64,000 nt of DNA from Poriferisodalis sp965215815 (lineage in GTDB: Bacteria > Actinomycetota > Acidimicrobiia > Acidimicrobiales > Poriferisodalaceae), in NCBI RefSeq assembly GCF_965215815.1, contig NZ_CBDCEO010000013.1, positions 1,240,001-1,304,000 on the forward strand, read 5' to 3'. The position numbers and the translations under genes are program-made. The notes under the pieces are model-generated. The model had not been told where the DNA came from and ran no database searches. It saw nothing but the letters and a program-made list of their open reading frames with translations. Of this stretch, positions 36,901 to 44,464 are shown in pieces (position 1 is the stretch's first letter; every line of letters begins with the position of its first letter).

Positions 36901-37280
36901 GTCATGTCGTGATCGTCGGCGGTCCCGCTGCGGTGTCCGATGCCGTCGAGCAAGCAATAGAGGCGTTGGGCATCGCGGTAACCCGGGTCGCAGGAGCGGA
37001 CCGTTATGGCACTGCGGTGCGGTTCGCCCAGTTCGCATTCGCCGATGCTGAGCATTTCGGGTTGGCGAGCGGTGCAGTGCCATTCGATGCGCTGAGCGCC
37101 GCCGCATACCTCGGCCTCCTCCGTGCTCCCGTGCTGCTCACCGAAACCGACGCACTGCCCGAAGTGGTACGTCGTCACCTGCGCGTGGCCGAGGCCGAGA
37201 CCCTCGAGATCGACATCTTCGGCGGTGCGGCGGCTGTCTCGTCAGCAGTCATCAGCGAGCTACGCGACGCGCTGCAATAG
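33960..37280 (+). CDS. Secreted cadherin-like protein with cell-wall-binding repeats
   Basis: 1106-aa surface protein. A signal peptide (GGLRVAAATVVLAATWWLP, cleavage near ANAQA) is followed by about five or six cadherin/Ig-like domains, each ending with a calcium-site linker such as DVDEPPVV, DVDEAPTV, DVDEPPMV or DVNEAPIL. One Ig-like domain near residues 385-475 differs (QPRVGQALSALLNDPD). A Gly/Ser linker at about 785 leads to three cell-wall-binding type 2 (CWB2) repeats, marked by RIAGQDRFGTA, RVAGTDRYRTA and RVAGADRYGTA and by VVVVGGEAVV-type strands. It probably anchors to wall polymer and mediates adhesion. GTG 33960 has an AAAGG ribosome-binding site. Confidence 0.87.
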   Translation: MHNSANSGGLRVAAATVVLAATWWLPGTQPANAQAHIVLSLSPTSVAAGAADLSGFTDFRSEALSSREPLSDTHIIDADQPPRIDHDDPIEVPEDRTDTTGLAATDPDSPGSALTWSIPGGAGGADAMHFVLDAQDDLAFAEPKDYELPDGAVGDRIYEVMVSLSDGLTSLTADLTVVLADVDEPPVVTGSRLVRFAENNTVAVSSYSAQDPEGAEVQWGLSGTDAAVFVIDGGVLSFVSPPDREMPADRGGDSVYDVVVEAFDGALVASFSVVVLVTDVDEAPTVSGRSELTVDEHTSGTLARYSAVDPERRLVAWQLSGDDAAAFTIADGALAFKFPADFEDEQDADSDNVYEVTVEAFDGLNTGALDLRVQVENVDEPGLLSLWPLQPRVGQALSALLNDPDIIEAASVVWGWERSSDRVSWTTIGTAEADAYTPVAQDVGTYLRVTATYADGEDAGKRVTRASAGAVDMALSTNRSPEFPRDAPTFSIAENAPFGTLVGIPVQATDPDGDVLSYSRGRRVFHGAAFTIDRQTGQLRTAYAFEYESFLNTLVVLVVVIDPSGADDTTYVTIAVEDVDEPPMVDAPGVAYIEEGSTVAVCVCTAVDPDGDATPTWRLSGPDAPAFELDAGTLRFVTPPDYEAPADRGRDNVYEVSVVANDSGGDGTADIIVNVVDVNEAPILSGPSELSATAPTTATVASFVAADPEDDPVRWSLAGDDAQRFWIDDGRLRFRAPPSTDQPADADADNVYDIVVVATDGELAAEFAVEVTVTARPAPSGVGPIGSGGGGGSRAPSALQLRRIAGQDRFGTARAVMARWADVTTGRPDTAVLVSGDAWPDALAAAGLAGTLGGPVLLAGPDGLDEAQATAAAVAGITRVVVVGGEAVVPSTVLDDLDGFEVSRVAGTDRYRTAAAVARHTGTAGAFRSHGATAIVVSGEAFADAIVAGPLAVAGKHPVLLTQAERLPDAAREALAALAVRHVVIVGGPAAVSDAVEQAIEALGIAVTRVAGADRYGTAVRFAQFAFADAEHFGLASGAVPFDALSAAAYLGLLRAPVLLTETDALPEVVRRHLRVAEAETLEIDIFGGAAAVSSAVISELRDALQ

Positions 37281-37305
37281 GCGACCGGGAGACGTCGAGA
37301 CACCG

Positions 37306-37340
37306 CACAGCCGACCTCAGTCGGTCGATCTCAGGCTGTG
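37306..37340. terminator. Bidirectional hairpin between convergent genes
   Basis: CACAGCC (37306-37312) pairs with GGCTGTG (37334-37340), and an inner CGAC/GTCG can extend the stem. It lies between the convergent surface-protein and HTTM genes. There is no clear U tract, so the role is tentative. Confidence 0.35.
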
Positions 37341-37363
37341 ACGGCCCGAGGCGAGCACTCAGC

Positions 37364-38731
37364 TCAGCCTTCGTCGTCGATCGGCGCCACGCCCTTGAGT
37401 CTCAGCAGCACCGATCGTGCGAACTTCAGCATCGGATACGTGACCCGTGAGATCAACGGCGAACTGAACGCCAACCGGTTGAACTTGTTGAAGGCACCAC
37501 GATCGGTGGACAGGAGCGCAAGCACATGAAGCGCTTCGTGACCGACGAAATATCGGTCACCGATCTTCACCACCATCCCGTCGTTCAGATCGTGCGGCAG
37601 CTGTCGGACCTCGTCGACGACCGGGCCGCCTTGCCGGGCGTTAACCAGAACAAACTCTTGGACTGATTGCTTCAGTCTGAGATATTGGGCGTAGTTGTTG
37701 CACATCGGACACTCGCCGTCATAGACCAGCCAGACGTGACGCGGCTCTCGCGGCTGCAGTGACAATTGACGGCGTTTCGCGACCCGAAACGGCATGCCAA
37801 TGATCGGCAGCGACCGAATGACGCCGGAGAGAGAAGATCGGGTGGGTGCGAGGGGAGACAGCACCAAGAACAAGCCCAACATAATGATGTTCAGGGAAAA
37901 CGAAATGTTCATCAGCAAGTCGCTGGTGATGTGGAAAAGCATCAGAACAATGCCAAATGGCCGATGCAGATGGGGCCGGAACACGACCAAGAGCGCAAAG
38001 AGCTCGATATAGAGCGTCAGCCACCACATCGACTGTGCCAGCCAGTTGTGTTGCGCAACGAACGGCAAGAGGAACGGTATGTTGTCCGCTTCGAGCAGCG
38101 CACGATCCAAGAGGATTCTCGTCATTGCGTCGGGTGAGAACACCTCAAGGCGGCCATGCCAGATCTTCCAGAAGCCCGACAACGTGTACGGCAACAATAT
38201 GAGGCCCTGCGCAAACCAGAAGACGGTGAGGCATGACAGCACGTTCTTTCGCGCCATACGCCGCCCTTGATCGCGACCCGGCAAGAACAACAAAGCGAAG
38301 CCGATGAAGAGCATGACGTGGTATCCGTGGTTGATGGAACCGTAGGAATTGCTGAGCGCCACGTGCAGCAGCAGATAACCGAAGCTGCCCAGGCGCCACA
38401 CCAAGAACCTCGGAAAGCTCGCAGCTGCGATGGCGAAGAGCAAGCCGACCACCGTCACTGCATTGTCGTTGGCGAACCACCCCGTGCCGGTGAGCTGTTG
38501 CAGCGCCTTTATCAGCCAGATCGGCGCAGTAGGAGGTCGCCCCATATAGGCCCAACCAAACTGGAGCCCTAAGGTGCCGAGCATGTTGAACACAAGAAAG
38601 AGATAGTAGAAGCGGCTCAGCAAGACAATATCGGCTGCAGCGCGAGCGAGATCGGCCGGAGAGCGGCGCTCAGCTTCTCCAACTTGGAGCAGGGACTTAC
38701 GGACCCAGCGCGTCGTCCGAGACATGCGCAC
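37364..38731 (-). CDS. HTTM-type membrane protein fused to a DCC thiol-disulfide domain
   Basis: 455-aa protein with about eight to ten hydrophobic segments up to residue 305, resembling the HTTM (horizontally transferred transmembrane, vitamin K gamma-carboxylase-like) family. The C-terminal 120 residues begin HVWLVYDGECPMCNNYAQYLRLKQ, the DGxCxxC motif of DCC (DUF393) thiol-disulfide oxidoreductases. GTG 38731 or ATG 38725 is the start. It follows a small membrane protein gene at 6 bp and the two probably form an operon. Base composition here looks less GC-rich than in neighbouring genes. Function is unknown. Confidence 0.75.
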   Translation of the reverse strand: MRMSRTTRWVRKSLLQVGEAERRSPADLARAAADIVLLSRFYYLFLVFNMLGTLGLQFGWAYMGRPPTAPIWLIKALQQLTGTGWFANDNAVTVVGLLFAIAAASFPRFLVWRLGSFGYLLLHVALSNSYGSINHGYHVMLFIGFALLFLPGRDQGRRMARKNVLSCLTVFWFAQGLILLPYTLSGFWKIWHGRLEVFSPDAMTRILLDRALLEADNIPFLLPFVAQHNWLAQSMWWLTLYIELFALLVVFRPHLHRPFGIVLMLFHITSDLLMNISFSLNIIMLGLFLVLSPLAPTRSSLSGVIRSLPIIGMPFRVAKRRQLSLQPREPRHVWLVYDGECPMCNNYAQYLRLKQSVQEFVLVNARQGGPVVDEVRQLPHDLNDGMVVKIGDRYFVGHEALHVLALLSTDRGAFNKFNRLAFSSPLISRVTYPMLKFARSVLLRLKGVAPIDDEG

Positions 38732-38737
38732 GACTGC

Positions 38738-39283
38738 CTACTCTGTTCCCGTGAACGGAAGAATGCGGCCAGTCTCAGTATTCCATTGGCCTATAACCGT
38801 ACGCGGTCGATAGAATTCGGTCCTGGTCGCGACTCCGTCGGCAAGATCATCTATCCCGTCTCGAACATCATGCAGGTCTACGTCGGCTTCGATGATGCTG
38901 AAATCGATACTGCGATCACCCAAAGCCTGCTGAACGATGGGAAACAGGACATCGGTCACCGTGTCGTCACATGCGATGTCCTTGCTGCACGCCACAGCTG
39001 AAGTTCTCAGTGCCTTCCAGTCCCGGATGTCTGTGCTCGGAATCAGATAGCGGGGTTCATCGGCCGGCTCGCCATCTATGGCATCGATGACAAGGGCATA
39101 TTCGGTTGTCTGCCAATCGGGGATAGTCGCAAAGAGCCGCCAACGGAAGAAGGGAAAAACCTCAGAATGCTCCTCTTCGACCACGGAGTTGAGCGGGATC
39201 ATGACCAGGTACAGGACAAAGAAGGCCGGTACAAGTAGCTTGGTCAGCCGGTAACGGCTCTTGAGCAAAGAAGTTGTCCCCAT
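38738..39283 (-). CDS. Hypothetical membrane-anchored protein, partner of the HTTM gene
   Basis: 181-aa protein from ATG 39283. One hydrophobic segment (LVPAFFVLYLVMIPLNSVV, about residues 17-35) is followed by a soluble domain starting FPFFRWRLFATIPDWQTTEYALVIDAIDG. Small proteins of this layout often accompany HTTM genes. Two cysteines (CSKDIACDD) could be redox partners for the DCC domain next door; that is inference. An upstream TTG at 39313 is an alternative start. Confidence 0.6.
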   Translation of the reverse strand: MGTTSLLKSRYRLTKLLVPAFFVLYLVMIPLNSVVEEEHSEVFPFFRWRLFATIPDWQTTEYALVIDAIDGEPADEPRYLIPSTDIRDWKALRTSAVACSKDIACDDTVTDVLFPIVQQALGDRSIDFSIIEADVDLHDVRDGIDDLADGVATRTEFYRPRTVIGQWNTETGRILPFTGTE

Positions 39284-39336
39284 GAATCCACAGACCCGGC
39301 GCTGATTGCTCAACTTGGATGCGTATGAGGATACGG

Positions 39337-41316
39337 TCAGGCGGAGCTGGCCCGTGACTGCTCGGCCAATTCCGCGATGTCGGCCATGATCGCTGACAGC
39401 TCATAGTCCTTCGGCGTATAGATGGCGGTTACACCGGCTTCACGCAGCGCCTGATGATCGGCCGGCGGGATGATCCCGCCCACCACCACGGGAGCGCTCA
39501 CGCCTTCGGCGTCGAGACACGCCAGCACCTCGGGCACCAGCTCGAGATGGCTGCCTGACAGGATCGACAGCCCCACCACGTCGACGTCCTCGTCACGGGC
39601 AGTCGCAGCGATGTGGGCCGGCGTCAGCCGGATGCCCTCGTACACCACTTCCATGCCGGCGTTGCGCGCTGCCACCGCCACCTGCTCGGCGCCGTTGGAA
39701 TGGCCGTCAAGTCCCGGCTTGGCCACCAGCACCCGTGGCGGCCCGCCCGCCATCTGGGCGCAACGCTCAGCCACCGATGCCAGCCCCGATCTCACCGAAG
39801 CAGGGCTGCGGGCCCCTACGCCACCCAGGCCCGTCGGCGCCCGGTATTCCCCGAACACCTCGCGCAGCGCCTGGCTCCACTCGCCGGTGGTGACCCCGGC
39901 GTGGGCGGCTTCGATGGTCGGCCCCATGATGTTGACATCGCCCGACGCGGCAACCCGCAGGTCGTCGAGCGCCGCCACCACCCGGTTTGAGTCCCGGGCC
40001 CCCCGCCACTGTTCGAGATCGGCGATGAGCTCGGCTTCGACGTCGGGATCCACCCGCAGGATCGATTCGTCGCCTTCCAGCGGCGACGGGGCGGTCTCGG
40101 TGAACTCGTTCACTCCCACCACGGTCAGCTCGCCGCTCTCGATCTGGCGCACGCGCTCGGTGTGGCTCGCGACCAGGCGCCGCTTCAGCTCCTCGATGGC
40201 GCCAAAGGCGCCGCCCATGCCCAGCACGTCATCCAACTCAGCCTGCGCAGACGTCACGAGCTCGGCCGTCAGGCCCTCCACCACAACCGAGCCGTCAAAG
40301 ATGTCGCCGTACTCCAGCAGGTCGGTCTCGTGTGCCAGCACCTGCTGGATCCGCAGCGACCACTGTTGGTCCCATGGCCGCGGCAGCCCCAGCGCTTCGT
40401 TCCACGCGGGCAGCTGCAATGAGCGGGTCCGTGCCCGCTGCGACAGCGTCACGCCGAGAGCTTCAAGCGTGATGCGTGCCACGTTGTTCTCTGGCTGGGC
40501 TTCGGTGAGGCCCAGCGAATTCACCTGTACGCCATAGCGGAACCGGCGCAGCTTCGGGTCGGCCACGCCGTAGCGCTCAAAGCAGATCCGGTCCCACATC
40601 TGGGTGAGGGCCCGCACTTTGGCGACCTCCTCCACGAACCGGATGCCCGAGTTCACAAAGAACGAGATGCTGCCGACGGTGGCGTCGAAGCGATCAGGCG
40701 GCACCTTGCCGCTGTCGCGCACGGCATCGAGCACGTCGATGGCGGTCGCCAGCGCGAAGGCGATCTCCTGGGTGGGCGTGGCGCCGGCTTCTTGCAGGTG
40801 GTAGCTGCACACGTTGATCGGGTTCCATTGCGGCACGTGCTGCGAGCAGTAGGCAACGACGTCGACGGTCAGCCGCCGGCTGGCCTCGGGGCCGTAGATG
40901 TAGGTACCCCGGCTGAGGTACTCCTTCACGATGTCGTTCTGGGTGGTGCCTCGCAGGTCGTCGGAGCGCACGCCCGCGTTCTGCGCGTTGGCGATGTACA
41001 GGCTCAGCAGCCATGGCGCCGTGGCGTTGATGGTCATCGAGGTGTTCATGGCCTCGGGCGGGATGCCGTCCATGAGCTGGGCCATGTGGCCCAGGTGCAC
41101 CACTGGTACGCCGACCTTGCCCACCTCGCCGCGTGCCATCGAATGGTCGGGGTCGTAGCCGGTCTGTGTCGGCAGGTCGAACGCCACCGACAGTCCGGTC
41201 TGGCCCTTGGCCAGCATCGACCGGTACAGCTCGTTGGACGCCCTTGCCGTGGAATGCCCCGAGTACGTACGCATCAGCCACGGCCTTGAGCGCCGTGGCG
41301 GATCGGAGGCAGTCAC
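39337..41316 (-). CDS. ecm: Ethylmalonyl-CoA mutase (B12-dependent)
   Basis: Adenosylcobalamin enzyme that rearranges ethylmalonyl-CoA to methylsuccinyl-CoA. The 659-aa single chain has the substrate-binding barrel with LSVAFDLPTQTGYDPDHS and ARGEVGKVGVPVVHLGHM, MNTSMTINATAPWLLSLYIA and GTTQNDIVKEYLSRGTYIYG. The C-terminal B12 domain has PGLDGHSNGAEQ with the cobalt-ligating His, then LSILSGSHLELVPEV and VVVGGIIPPADHQAL. QTGYDPDHSMARGEVGKVGVP and DGHSNGAEQ favour ethylmalonyl-CoA mutase over methylmalonyl-CoA mutase. GTG 41316 begins 5 bp after the aat stop. It completes the route begun by Ccr and epimerase. Confidence 0.87.
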   Translation of the reverse strand: MTASDPPRRSRPWLMRTYSGHSTARASNELYRSMLAKGQTGLSVAFDLPTQTGYDPDHSMARGEVGKVGVPVVHLGHMAQLMDGIPPEAMNTSMTINATAPWLLSLYIANAQNAGVRSDDLRGTTQNDIVKEYLSRGTYIYGPEASRRLTVDVVAYCSQHVPQWNPINVCSYHLQEAGATPTQEIAFALATAIDVLDAVRDSGKVPPDRFDATVGSISFFVNSGIRFVEEVAKVRALTQMWDRICFERYGVADPKLRRFRYGVQVNSLGLTEAQPENNVARITLEALGVTLSQRARTRSLQLPAWNEALGLPRPWDQQWSLRIQQVLAHETDLLEYGDIFDGSVVVEGLTAELVTSAQAELDDVLGMGGAFGAIEELKRRLVASHTERVRQIESGELTVVGVNEFTETAPSPLEGDESILRVDPDVEAELIADLEQWRGARDSNRVVAALDDLRVAASGDVNIMGPTIEAAHAGVTTGEWSQALREVFGEYRAPTGLGGVGARSPASVRSGLASVAERCAQMAGGPPRVLVAKPGLDGHSNGAEQVAVAARNAGMEVVYEGIRLTPAHIAATARDEDVDVVGLSILSGSHLELVPEVLACLDAEGVSAPVVVGGIIPPADHQALREAGVTAIYTPKDYELSAIMADIAELAEQSRASSA

Positions 41317-41321
41317 CGGCC

Positions 41322-42029
41322 TTAGCCGTCGAGCATGCGGAAGACCATCGGGCGCAGCCAGATCTCAGGCAGCGGCCGGGTGATGGCCTCGGCCAGAAGC
41401 TCCAGATACGCCGCGCGTTCGACTTCCACGGCTCCCAGCCCGGCCAGATGCGGTGTCGTCCACTGCACGTCCACCAGCGCGCCGCCGGTCACCTTGAGCG
41501 CATCCACCAGCGCCACCAGCGCCACCTTGGAAGCGTCGCTCTCGGTGTGGAACATCGACTCGCCGGCGAACAGGGCGCCGATCGCCACCCCATAGAGGCC
41601 GCCTACCAGCTCATCGTCGAGCCAGGTCTCCACGCTGTGCGCCCAACCCAGCTCGTGCAGCTCCCGATAGGCGTTTCCCATGTCGCCGCTGATCCAGCCG
41701 TGGGGTCGGGCGGGATCGGCGCACGACTCCAGCACCTGCTCGAAGGCGGTGTCGATGCGGATGTCGAAGCGCCTGCAAGCCCGACGCAGCGATCGGCTGA
41801 CTCGGAGGTAGCTGAGCGGCAGGATGCCGCGTGGGTCCGGCGACCACCATCCGACGGTGTCGCCCAACGGCATCGGGAACAGGCCCGTACGGTAAGCGCC
41901 CAGCAGCGTGCCGGCTACGAGGTCGGCACCCGCTCCCACAAGGCCGTTCTCATCGGCTGTCGACGCTGGCGGGAATGACCATCCCGACGCAGGCGGCTCC
42001 GTCGGGCCGTCTTCTGACTGGCGCTGCAT
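41322..42029 (-). CDS. aat: Leucyl/phenylalanyl-tRNA-protein transferase
   Basis: Adds Leu or Phe from tRNA to N-terminal Arg/Lys of proteins, marking them for ClpAP/ClpS degradation. The 235-aa protein has GLVGAGADLVAGTLLGAYRTGLFPM, GWWSPDPRGILPL, THGWISGDM-type segment HGWISGDMGNAYRELHELGWAHSVETW, and GESMFHTESDASKVALVAL. ATG 42029 has TAGGCT 7 nt upstream on the minus strand. It is co-directional with and 5 bp from ecm. Confidence 0.92.
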   Translation of the reverse strand: MQRQSEDGPTEPPASGWSFPPASTADENGLVGAGADLVAGTLLGAYRTGLFPMPLGDTVGWWSPDPRGILPLSYLRVSRSLRRACRRFDIRIDTAFEQVLESCADPARPHGWISGDMGNAYRELHELGWAHSVETWLDDELVGGLYGVAIGALFAGESMFHTESDASKVALVALVDALKVTGGALVDVQWTTPHLAGLGAVEVERAAYLELLAEAITRPLPEIWLRPMVFRMLDG

Positions 42030-42036
42030 CAGCGCG

Positions 42037-42042
42037 AGCCTA
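42037..42042 (-). promoter_or_regulatory. -10 element for aat-ecm (TAGGCT)
   Basis: TAGGCT on the minus strand ends 7 nt before ATG 42029. Confidence 0.5.
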
Positions 42043-42098
42043 GGCGTGATCTGGTCGAAATGCCGCTTGACGTGCTGGCGTGCGGGCCGCGCTCTGGG

Positions 42099-42863
42099 CT
42101 AGCTGCGCGCATCGGTGTATGCGTTGATCTGAGCGTCGGTCGCTTCGGAGATCGTCATGCTGTGCACCACGACTTCATCGACCGGGGCGTCGGCTGAGTC
42201 GGTCTCGACGCCCTCGATTGCCAAGACGACGTCCATGCCGTTGACGACGTGACCGAGCGGCGAGTACAGAGGCGGCAGCGAGGCGCCGTCGGGACCGGTG
42301 ATGACGAAGAACTGGGAGCCGTTGGTGGCCGGATTCCCACGGTTGGCCATCGCAACTGAGCCGATCCGGTACCAGTCCTCTTCGGGGAAGTCGCCGGTGA
42401 ATTGGTAGCCGGGACCGCCGGTGCCGTACTGCAGTTGCACGTCGCCACCTTGGATCACGAAGCCAGCGATGATCCGGTGGAAGAGTGTCCCGTCGAAGGC
42501 TCCCCAGCGCCCCAGCACCACGAAGTTGTTGACGCTGTCGAGGTCGAGCGTTGGGTCGAGCACCATGGTGAAGTCGCCCATGCTGGTTTCGAAGGTTGCG
42601 GCGTACATCGCCTCGATGTCGATGCAGAGCGGGTGGGGCCCGTCGAATTGGTTGCGGGTGCCGTCGCTGCCGTCAGCGGCAGGGCAGCCCGTCTTTTCTG
42701 GCGCGGCGGCCGCGGTGTCGTCGGGGCTGTCGTCGGCCTCAGTCTCAGCTTCAGCCTCGGTGGCCGGCGGCGCTTCATCGCTCGGCTCGTCAGTCTCGAA
42801 CACAGTGACGTCGGGCGCCTCGGTGTCAGTGACCACTGCGCTGTCACCGCTCGTCGGGGTCAT
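42099..42863 (-). CDS. Peptidyl-prolyl cis-trans isomerase, cyclophilin type
   Basis: 254-aa protein with an acidic, low-complexity N-terminal 60 residues and a cyclophilin domain. The active-site blocks are FHRIIAGFVIQGGDVQLQYGTGGPGY and VAMANRGNPATNGSQFFV. It assists folding of extracytoplasmic proteins. It has no signal or membrane segment of its own; that lies in a 61-aa frame immediately upstream which overlaps its start by 20 bp in another reading frame. In related organisms these parts are often one polypeptide, so a frameshift or translational coupling is possible. Confidence 0.83.
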   Translation of the reverse strand: MTPTSGDSAVVTDTEAPDVTVFETDEPSDEAPPATEAEAETEADDSPDDTAAAAPEKTGCPAADGSDGTRNQFDGPHPLCIDIEAMYAATFETSMGDFTMVLDPTLDLDSVNNFVVLGRWGAFDGTLFHRIIAGFVIQGGDVQLQYGTGGPGYQFTGDFPEEDWYRIGSVAMANRGNPATNGSQFFVITGPDGASLPPLYSPLGHVVNGMDVVLAIEGVETDSADAPVDEVVVHSMTISEATDAQINAYTDARS

Positions 42864-43029
42864 CGCCGGTGAAGGTGCTCCACAGCCACAGCCCCACCAG
42901 CACGGCTGCCGCGATGAGCACGATTCGGAACACTTTGCGGGCCACGGTGGAACGCTTCTTGACGCGTTCGGCTTGGGCCACTGCCCGCATGCGGTTCTCG
43001 CGCTGGCGCTGTCTCTTCTCGCTGCTCAT
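42844..43029 (-). CDS. Small single-pass membrane protein, possibly the detached N-terminus of the cyclophilin
   Basis: 61-aa protein from ATG 43029: a very basic start (SSEKRQRQRENRMRAVAQAE), one membrane segment (VFRIVLIAAAVLVGLWLW) and a short acidic tail GDDPDER. This is the membrane-anchor layout seen fused to actinobacterial cyclophilins. Its last 20 bp overlap the cyclophilin start in a different frame. Confidence 0.65.
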   Translation of the reverse strand: MSSEKRQRQRENRMRAVAQAERVKKRSTVARKVFRIVLIAAAVLVGLWLWSTFTGDDPDER

Positions 43030-43169
43030 GAGCGGCGTTCTCCGTGCCCTCGGCCCGCATGGTGCGGGCGCAATCTTGGGGCTCAAGGTGGCCCCTGACC
43101 AGTACCGGCGGTCACACTACCGATGCCCGCTGGGTGGCCCCCATGGGGCGAGCGCAGAAAGACCCCCGG

Positions 43170-43175
43170 TACCCT
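43170..43175 (+). promoter_or_regulatory. -10 element for lysC (TACCCT)
   Basis: TACCCT ends 8 nt before GTG 43184 and fixes this GTG as the start of aspartate kinase. Confidence 0.5.
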
Positions 43176-43183
43176 CGCTCGGC

Positions 43184-44410
43184 GTGCCGTTGGTCGTGCA
43201 GAAGTTCGGTGGAACGTCGATCGCCAGCGCCGCGCGCATGCGCGAGGTTGCCGACCACGTGAAGCACTGCCGCAGCCGCGGCGACGAGATCGTGCTGGTC
43301 ATCAGCGCCATGGGTTCGGAGACCGACGAGCTCATCGCGCTGGCCACGCAGATCTCCGATGAGCCAGCCGGCCGTGAGATGGACATGCTCATCACGGCGG
43401 GCGAGCGCAAGGCGATCGCGCTCATGTGCATGGCACTCCATGACGTGGGCGTCCCGGCGGACTCGTTCACCGGCAGCCAAGCGGGGTTTGTGACCGACAC
43501 GAACCACCGCAACGCCAAGATCCTGTCGGTCACCCCGAAGCGGGTGACCGTGTCGCTCGAAGCCGGGCGCGTCGCTGTCGTGGCGGGTGCCCAGGGGGTG
43601 TCCACCGACAACGACGTGACGTTCCTGGGCCGCGGCGGTTCGGACACCACCGCGGTGGCGCTCGCGCACGGCCTCGGCGCCGACGCCTGCGAGCTCTACA
43701 CCGACGTGTCGGGGGTGTTCACCACAGATCCACGGGTGTGCCCCAATGCTCGGAAGTTGGCAAGCATCGGCTTCGACGAATTGCTCGAGATGACCGCAAT
43801 GGGCTGCCCCAAGCCGGCCACCCGCTCGGTCGAGGTTGCCCGCACGTACGGCGTTCCCTTGCACGTGCGCTCGGCATTCACATGGGAACCGGGAACGTGG
43901 GTCATCGACACGGAGTCAGGCATGGACGCGAGAGAAATGGAAAAGCCAATAGTGACCGGCGTAGTGCCGGATACGTCGCAGGCCAAAGTCACACTGGTCG
44001 GCGTACGCGACGAGCCGGGGATCGCCGCCAAGGTGTTCCGTACGCTGGCCGATGCCGCGGTCAACGTGGACATGATCGTGCAGAACGTGGGCGACCACGA
44101 CCGCACCGACATCTCGTTCACCGTTCCAGCAGAGAGCGCCGATGAGGTGCGAGCCATCTGCGAGGGCATGGTGGACACGGTGGGCTTCGCCTCGGCGAAC
44201 ACCGATGCCGGCATCGCTCGGGTCTCGCTCGTCGGCGCCGGCATGGCCAGCCATCCCGGCGTGGCCGCCACCATGTTCGAGACGCTGGCAGCCCAGAACA
44301 TCAACATCGAGATGATCTCCACCTCGCCGATCCGCATCTCCTGCGTAGTAGCCGAAGCAGACGTAGACCAAGCCACAGTGGCCCTGCACACAGCCTTCGG
44401 CCTCGACTGA
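43184..44410 (+). CDS. lysC: Aspartate kinase
   Basis: Phosphorylates aspartate, the first step to lysine, threonine, methionine and diaminopimelate. The 408-aa protein starts VPLVVQKFGGTSIAS, has MLITAGERKAIALMCMAL and FLGRGGSDTTAVALAHGLGADACELYTDVSGVFTTDPR, then two ACT domains (AKVTLVGVRDEPGIAAKVFRTLADAAVNVDMIV and ARVSLVGAGMASHPGVAATMFETLAAQNINIEMISTS). The ACT pair implies feedback control by lysine and/or threonine. An internal start for a separate beta subunit, known in some actinobacteria, may exist but was not identified. asd follows 54 bp downstream with its own promoter hexamer. Confidence 0.95.
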   Translation: MPLVVQKFGGTSIASAARMREVADHVKHCRSRGDEIVLVISAMGSETDELIALATQISDEPAGREMDMLITAGERKAIALMCMALHDVGVPADSFTGSQAGFVTDTNHRNAKILSVTPKRVTVSLEAGRVAVVAGAQGVSTDNDVTFLGRGGSDTTAVALAHGLGADACELYTDVSGVFTTDPRVCPNARKLASIGFDELLEMTAMGCPKPATRSVEVARTYGVPLHVRSAFTWEPGTWVIDTESGMDAREMEKPIVTGVVPDTSQAKVTLVGVRDEPGIAAKVFRTLADAAVNVDMIVQNVGDHDRTDISFTVPAESADEVRAICEGMVDTVGFASANTDAGIARVSLVGAGMASHPGVAATMFETLAAQNINIEMISTSPIRISCVVAEADVDQATVALHTAFGLD

Positions 44411-44451
44411 CCAGCCGAGAAAATCACAGAAGCCAGCTGAACCGACCTCGG

Positions 44452-44457
44452 TAGCCT
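44452..44457 (+). promoter_or_regulatory. -10 element for asd (TAGCCT)
   Basis: TAGCCT ends 7 nt before ATG 44465, so asd may be transcribed separately from lysC as a leaderless message. Confidence 0.5.
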
Positions 44458-44464
44458 CAGATCC

